This document shows, piece after piece, positions 50,614-54,368 of a stretch of 54,368 nt of DNA (within the stretch, counting starts at the first letter, position 1; every line of letters begins with the position of its first letter). The stretch lies in NCBI GenBank assembly GCA_018970785.1, contig JAGWVR010000012.1, positions 1-54,368 on the forward strand, in the 5' to 3' direction. The translations under genes were made by a program, and so were the position numbers. Source of the DNA: Planctomycetota bacterium (GTDB lineage Bacteria; Planctomycetota; Planctomycetia; Pirellulales; UBA1268). The notes under the pieces were generated by a model. It did no database searches, was not told the DNA's origin, and worked only from the letters and a program-made list of their open reading frames with translations.

Positions 50614-50734
50614 AGCCTCGGCTCGGGCTCGACAGAGGGGGACGCCCCCCGCGCCTCTGCCCTCGCCTCGACCCGCAGCACGGGGCGACGGGCCGATGCG
50701 AGGGCGACGGCGGAGGGGCTGCGCGGGTCCCTGG
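50614..50734 (+). repeat. Family-2 palindromic repeat (copy C)
   Basis: Same unit as at 46879-46998, with few differences: for example CTCGCCTCGACCCG in the left arm and CCCCCCGC in the first hairpin. It lies between the YheT-like start and the DUF1501 promoter region, so it would be in the upstream leader of either transcript. Confidence 0.85.
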
Positions 50735-50785
50735 GACATGGGGAACGTGTGGCGGTGCCGGGGAGTTGCCGACAGGCCGATGCCC

Positions 50786-50816
50786 TTGTCAGCCTCTCGC
50801 CGGAACAGACTCTACA
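50786..50816 (+). promoter_or_regulatory. Weak promoter candidate of the DUF1501 gene
   Basis: TTGTCA at 50786-50791 is followed, after 19 bases, by TCTACA (50811-50816); the spacing is long. The site is about 145 bases before the ATG. Listed only as the best match in the region. Confidence 0.25.
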
Positions 50817-50961
50817 GTAGAAAAGTCGAGAAGGTGTCGGCCGTCCACGTTCCGGCCATGCGCGATCCGGCGATCGGCCGACCGTGGCGAGGCCGGTGTG
50901 GGGTCCGGTGTGGCTCCAGTGTGGAGAGGCCGATCGCGAGACACCCCCGGGAGACCGACCG

Positions 50962-52407
50962 ATGGCACACCGTCCGAGCCGCGATCCGTCGCAGGCCGCT
51001 ACGCGCCGTGAGTTCGTCGGCGCGCTGGCCGCCGCCGCCGGCGCGACGCTCGCCCTCCCCGAACCACGCCGGCTGCTCGGCGCCGCGCCGGCGCCGCCGG
51101 CACGTGCCGACGCGATCATCGTCCTGTGGATGGCCGGCGGGATGGCCGCCCCCGACACGTTCGACCCGAAGCGCTACGCGCCGTTCGAGCCGGGGCTCGC
51201 CGTCGCCGACGTGATCAGCACCTTTCCGGCGATCCCGACGGCGATCGACGGCGTCCGGATCTGCGCGGGGCTCGGCGAGATCGCGTCGGTCCTCGACCGC
51301 GGCACGCTCGTCCGGTCCCACGTCCAACCCGACCTGGGGAGCATCCTCCACTCGCGCCACCAGTACCACTGGCACACCGGCTACGTGCCCCCGCAGACGG
51401 TCGCCTGCCCCCATCTCGGTGCCTGGATGGCCCGCGTCCTCGGACCGCGCAACGCCACCATGCCCCCGTTCGTCACCATCGGCCAGCGCCTCGAGGGGAT
51501 CGGCGAGAACGAGGAGATCAAGGCGTTCACCACCGGCGGGTTCTTCGGCAGCGAGTTCTCCCCGCTCAACCTCCCCTTCCCCGAGGAGGCGGCGCTGGCC
51601 GTGCGCCCCCCGCAGGGCATGGACGGCGACCGGTTCGCCGCCCGCGAGCGGCACTTCAAGAAGCTCCTCGCCGCCTCGCCGCGCCGCGAGTTCACCAGCG
51701 ACTACCACCAGGAATCGCTCCTCCGCAGCGTCGACAACGCCCACCGTCTGCTGTCGTCGCGGGAGCGCGAGGCGTTCGACATCACGCGCGAGCCGAAGGA
51801 GGTCGTCGAGCGCTACGACACCGGCCGGTTCGGCCGCGGCTGCCTCCTCGCCCGGCGCCTCGTCGAGCAGGGGGCGCGGTACGTCGAGGTGACGACCGAA
51901 TACGTCCCGTTCCTTCACTGGGACACCCACGAGCGCGGCCACGAGACGGTGGCGCGGATGCACGCCGAGATCGACCGCCCGATCGCCGCCCTCGTCCGTG
52001 ACCTCGAGGCCCGCGGCCTCCTCGACCGAACGCTGGTGGTGATCGCCAGCGAGTTCAGCCGCGACATGATCACCGAGGGGCGGCCCGGCTCGACGGCCAC
52101 CGACCAGGCGAAGAGCCCCAAGGACTTCCTCCTCGAGCCGGCCCACTACGGCCAGCACCGCCACTTCACCGGCGGTTCGACGGTCGTCCTGTTCGGTGGC
52201 GGCGTGAAACGCGGCAGCGTCTACGGCCGGACCGCCGACGAGCGCCCCTGCCTGGCGGTCGAGAATCCGGTGACCATCGCCGATCTCCACGCCACGCTGT
52301 TTTCCGCGCTCGGCGTCGATCCCGCCACCGCCTTCGAGATCGAGGGGCGGCCGTTCTACGCCACCGAGGACGGCAAAGGACGCCCCGTCGAGGACCTGTT
52401 CGCCTGA
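50962..52407 (+). CDS. Tat-exported DUF1501 protein
   Basis: The 481-residue protein starts with a twin-arginine signal (TRREFVGALAAAAGATLALP, about 14-33), then IVLWMAGGMAAPDTFDPK, GSILHSRHQYHWHTGYV, DYHQESLL, HWDTHERGHETV and ASEFSRD. These His/Asp-rich stretches are those of DUF1501, a sulfatase/phosphatase-like superfamily member of undefined activity. It is usually the partner of the PSCyt/PSD1 protein in planctomycetes, as here with one gene between. I chose the ATG at 50962 with GGGAGA upstream; the longer frame (from 50884) would add a stretch before the Tat signal. Confidence 0.92.
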   Translation: MAHRPSRDPSQAATRREFVGALAAAAGATLALPEPRRLLGAAPAPPARADAIIVLWMAGGMAAPDTFDPKRYAPFEPGLAVADVISTFPAIPTAIDGVRICAGLGEIASVLDRGTLVRSHVQPDLGSILHSRHQYHWHTGYVPPQTVACPHLGAWMARVLGPRNATMPPFVTIGQRLEGIGENEEIKAFTTGGFFGSEFSPLNLPFPEEAALAVRPPQGMDGDRFAARERHFKKLLAASPRREFTSDYHQESLLRSVDNAHRLLSSREREAFDITREPKEVVERYDTGRFGRGCLLARRLVEQGARYVEVTTEYVPFLHWDTHERGHETVARMHAEIDRPIAALVRDLEARGLLDRTLVVIASEFSRDMITEGRPGSTATDQAKSPKDFLLEPAHYGQHRHFTGGSTVVLFGGGVKRGSVYGRTADERPCLAVENPVTIADLHATLFSALGVDPATAFEIEGRPFYATEDGKGRPVEDLFA

Positions 52408-52416
52408 CCGTTCCGC

Positions 52417-53562
52417 TCAGGCGGCGCGGAGCCGTCCCGGCCGGCCGGTGGCGACGGCGGCGATGAGCCTGTCGCAGACGTCGTGGACGTCGGCGTCGGA
52501 CAGGAGCGTGTGGGTCGGGAGCATCAGCCCGTCGCTTCCCAACCGCGCCGTGACCGGCAGTTCGCCGCCGCGCCGGGCATGGTCGACGCGGTACGGCGGC
52601 AGCGTGTGGATCGGCACGAACAGCGGCCGGGTCTCGACCCCCTCCGCCGCCAGGCGGCGGGCGACGCCGTCGCGGTCGATGCCCGGTGCCGGATCGACCA
52701 GCGCCGAGAACATCCACGGCGACGTCACCGCCCAGGGGGCGTCGGCGCGGAGCGTGATCCCCGCCGCTCCGCGGAGCCGCGACTCGTAGAGGGCGACGAT
52801 CTCGCGGCGGCGGCCGACGATCGCCTCGCGGCGCTCCAGCTGCGCGCAGAGGATCGCGGCGGCGACGTTGGTGAGGCGGTAGTTGAAGCCGACGATCGGG
52901 AAGTAGTAGCGGCGTTTCGGATCCATCCCCTGGCCACGCAGCATCCGCAACCGCGTCGCCAGCGACCGTTCCTGGAACGTCACCGCCCCCCCCTCGCCGC
53001 AGGTCAGGACCTTGTTGCCGTAGAACGAGAAGGTCCCGATCCGGCCCAGACTTCCCGTCGTCCGCCCCTTGTAGGTCGCGAACGTCGCCTCGGCCGCGTC
53101 CTCCACCACCCACAGCCCGTGGACCGCGGCGAGGTCGAGGAGCGGGTCCATGTCGGCCGGATGGCCGAGGAGATGGACGGCGATGATCCCCTTCGTCCGC
53201 GGCGTGATCGCCTCCTCGACGCGCGCCGGGTCGAGGCACCAGGTCGACGGCTCGACGTCGACGAACACCGGCTCGGCGCCACAGTAGCGGACCGCGTTGG
53301 CGGTGGCGATGTAGGTCATCGACGGGACGATCACCTCGTCGCCGGGACCGACGTTGAGCGCTTCGAGCGCCAGGTGGAGCGCCGTCGTGCCGTTGCTGAC
53401 CCCGATCGCCTCGCCGCCGCCGCACGCCGCGGCGAACTCGCGCTCGAAGCGGTCGAGGAACTCGCCGGTCGAGGAGATCCAGCGGCTGCGGATCGCCGCC
53501 AGCGCGTACTCCTCCTCGAGGCCCGACAGATCCGGTTCGGCGATCGCGATCCGCCCCTTCAT
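52417..53562 (-). CDS. DegT/DnrJ/EryC1 sugar aminotransferase
   Basis: This is a 381-residue PLP-dependent enzyme. Landmarks are SNGTTALHLAL (56-66), DEVIVPSMTYIATANAV, EDAAEATFATYKG (Asp155 for the PLP nitrogen), the PLP lysine Lys184 in GTFSFYGNKVLTCGEGG, RGQGMDP and NYRLTNVAAAI. It resembles perosamine/4-amino-sugar synthases that convert a nucleotide keto-sugar to an amino-sugar using glutamate, for envelope glycans. It has GGAGGA within the preceding gene's end and starts in its stop region (ATGA overlap). The partner GNAT gene may acetylate the amino-sugar product. Confidence 0.93.
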   Translation of the reverse strand: MKGRIAIAEPDLSGLEEEYALAAIRSRWISSTGEFLDRFEREFAAACGGGEAIGVSNGTTALHLALEALNVGPGDEVIVPSMTYIATANAVRYCGAEPVFVDVEPSTWCLDPARVEEAITPRTKGIIAVHLLGHPADMDPLLDLAAVHGLWVVEDAAEATFATYKGRTTGSLGRIGTFSFYGNKVLTCGEGGAVTFQERSLATRLRMLRGQGMDPKRRYYFPIVGFNYRLTNVAAAILCAQLERREAIVGRRREIVALYESRLRGAAGITLRADAPWAVTSPWMFSALVDPAPGIDRDGVARRLAAEGVETRPLFVPIHTLPPYRVDHARRGGELPVTARLGSDGLMLPTHTLLSDADVHDVCDRLIAAVATGRPGRLRAA

Positions 53563-54077
53563 GCCGCCTGCTCCTCCGCACGGTGTTCGAGATCGACGAC
53601 GCCGACGAGGCGCCGCTCGTCGAGGGCTTCGAGCCGGTAGCCGAGCGACTCGTAGAGGGCCGTCGCCGGCCGGTTGCCGCGGACGACGGTGAGCCGGACC
53701 CGGTTCGCCCCGCGGCGGCGCGCGACAGCGTGGAGATGGGCCATCATCCGCCGCGCCACGCCCGCCCCGCGCGCCGCCGGGTGGACGGCCAGGCCGAGGC
53801 TCGGCACGGCGAACCCCTCACCCCAGCCGCGGAGCAGCCCATAGGCCACCACCCGGCTCCGCGTGACCGCGACGTGGTACTCGTCTCCCGACGGCGTGGC
53901 GACGGCGAGCCGGCGGAGCGTGGCGTGATCGAACGGATGGGGGTGGAAGAAGCGCTCCTCGCCGGCGGCGACGAGCGCCGCGAGGAGGTCGGCGACGCCC
54001 GCGACCCACACGGGCGCGAGGGTCTGGAACACCGGCGCCGCGGTGCCTGCCCGTCCCGTTTCCACCGGCAACGTCAT
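53559..54077 (-). CDS. GNAT N-acetyltransferase, probable amino-sugar acylation
   Basis: The 172-residue protein has the GNAT fold: FFHPHPFDHATLRRLA, a central strand, then LGLAVHPAARGAGVARRMMAHLHAVARRRG (the acetyl-CoA loop R-G-A-G-V) and ALYESLGY. It is coupled by a 4-base overlap (ATGA) with the DegT aminotransferase, and similar pairs (as FdtB/FdtC or PerA/PerB-type) make N-acetylated amino-sugars. That pairing is my main reason for the functional guess; GNAT substrates cannot be read from sequence. I start at the ATG at 54077 with GGAGAG; the longer frame is not protein-like. Confidence 0.85.
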   Translation of the reverse strand: MTLPVETGRAGTAAPVFQTLAPVWVAGVADLLAALVAAGEERFFHPHPFDHATLRRLAVATPSGDEYHVAVTRSRVVAYGLLRGWGEGFAVPSLGLAVHPAARGAGVARRMMAHLHAVARRRGANRVRLTVVRGNRPATALYESLGYRLEALDERRLVGVVDLEHRAEEQAA

Positions 54078-54277
54078 CACGATCTCTCCGACCGGTCGAG
54101 ACCCCGCGGACTTCCGACCCGACCCAGGAGTGGTCTTCGGCAGACTCCCGCGCGGTTGTCCACGCCCCGCAACGTGTCCGCTACCTCCCCACCAACCGTC
54201 TCCACCCCATTGGCCTCTCCCGACGCGCCGTCGCGGTACGCTGTCGGTCGAGGCATCGTTCCCACCGGACGGCACCC

Positions 54278-54368
54278 GTGGACCACGAGCGATTTTCGCG
54301 ACGTCGCGCGACCGCCGGCTGCCTGGCGGCCCTGCCGCTGGCCGGCTTGGCCGGGTGCGGTCGTCGGC
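54278..54368 (+). CDS. N-terminal part of a lipoprotein (window edge)
   Basis: A GTG start opens a frame of 30 residues to the window end: MDHERFSRRRATAGCLAALP and then LAGLAGC. The pattern is a Tat-like RRR plus a lipobox LAGC at about residue 27, so it looks like an exported lipoprotein or Tat-lipoprotein. The rest is outside the window. It is transcribed divergently from the GNAT/DegT pair, 200 bases away. I saw no clear Shine-Dalgarno sequence. Confidence 0.55.
   Translation, partial: MDHERFSRRRATAGCLAALPLAGLAGCGRR

Overview
The window is very GC-rich chromosomal DNA of a planctomycete. A Pirellulales-like bacterium is my inference. The grounds are family content: about ten sulfatase domains, a PSCyt1/PSCyt2/PSD1 protein, a DUF1501 Tat protein, a PVC-type CxxCH protein, an 'LEPR-XLL'-like N-terminus on a surface chitinase, a PEP-CTERM protein, and an ECF sigma/anti-sigma pair. 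I see no rRNA, tRNA, CRISPR array, transposase or phage gene.

Layout. 1-503 is intergenic with hairpins. 504-1970 is a Tat-exported Gfo/Idh/MocA oxidoreductase. 2097-4630 (minus) is a coupled DUF485 / cation-acetate-type symporter / PAT-type acetyltransferase operon. 4762-7623 (minus) is a modular GH18 chitinase. 7811-25007 (minus) is one tightly packed six-gene operon holding nine sulfatase domains: a sulfatase, a PQQ-type beta-propeller, a ThuA-sulfatase, a triple-sulfatase-esterase polyprotein and two double sulfatases. 25314-26567 is a secreted PDZ protein. 26981-27992 is an ECF sigma factor with its likely anti-sigma partner. 28188-31286 (plus) is a PhoD-like phosphatase fused to a tenth sulfatase. 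31804-34107 is a repeat-built PEP-CTERM protein. 34378-40913 is a five-gene chain (DUF58, transglutaminase-like, MoxR ATPase, lipoprotein, ArsP-type permease) with overlapping starts and stops. 40927-43665 is an M1 aminopeptidase with HEAT repeats. 43760-49495 holds a small protein and the two cytochrome-type planctomycete proteins. 49506-54368 holds a YheT-like hydrolase, the DUF1501 protein, a DegT aminotransferase coupled to a GNAT acetyltransferase, and the start of a lipoprotein gene.

How it may work together. The 7.8-25.0 kb operon looks like an exported machine for stripping sulfate, and probably acyl groups, from a complex sulfated polysaccharide. Its unusual feature is covalent stacking: three genes join two or three sulfatase domains with different active-site signatures (CAPSR+CQPTR, CAPSR+CTPSR, CWPSR+CSASR+CSPTR), and the last also carries an alpha/beta-hydrolase. 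Only the first domain of each has a signal peptide, so whole chains are exported as single secreted enzymes. The PhoD-sulfatase and ThuA-sulfatase fusions follow the same logic. The polysaccharide itself cannot be read from the sequence. No sulfatase-maturing enzyme or SusC/D-like importer is in the window.

Two families of interspersed palindromic repeats sit between genes, and one apparent relic lies inside a coding region. One family keeps a bulged hairpin with a GCCRAGG loop although the stem sequence changes; the other is a unit of about 120 bp with three nearly complete copies.
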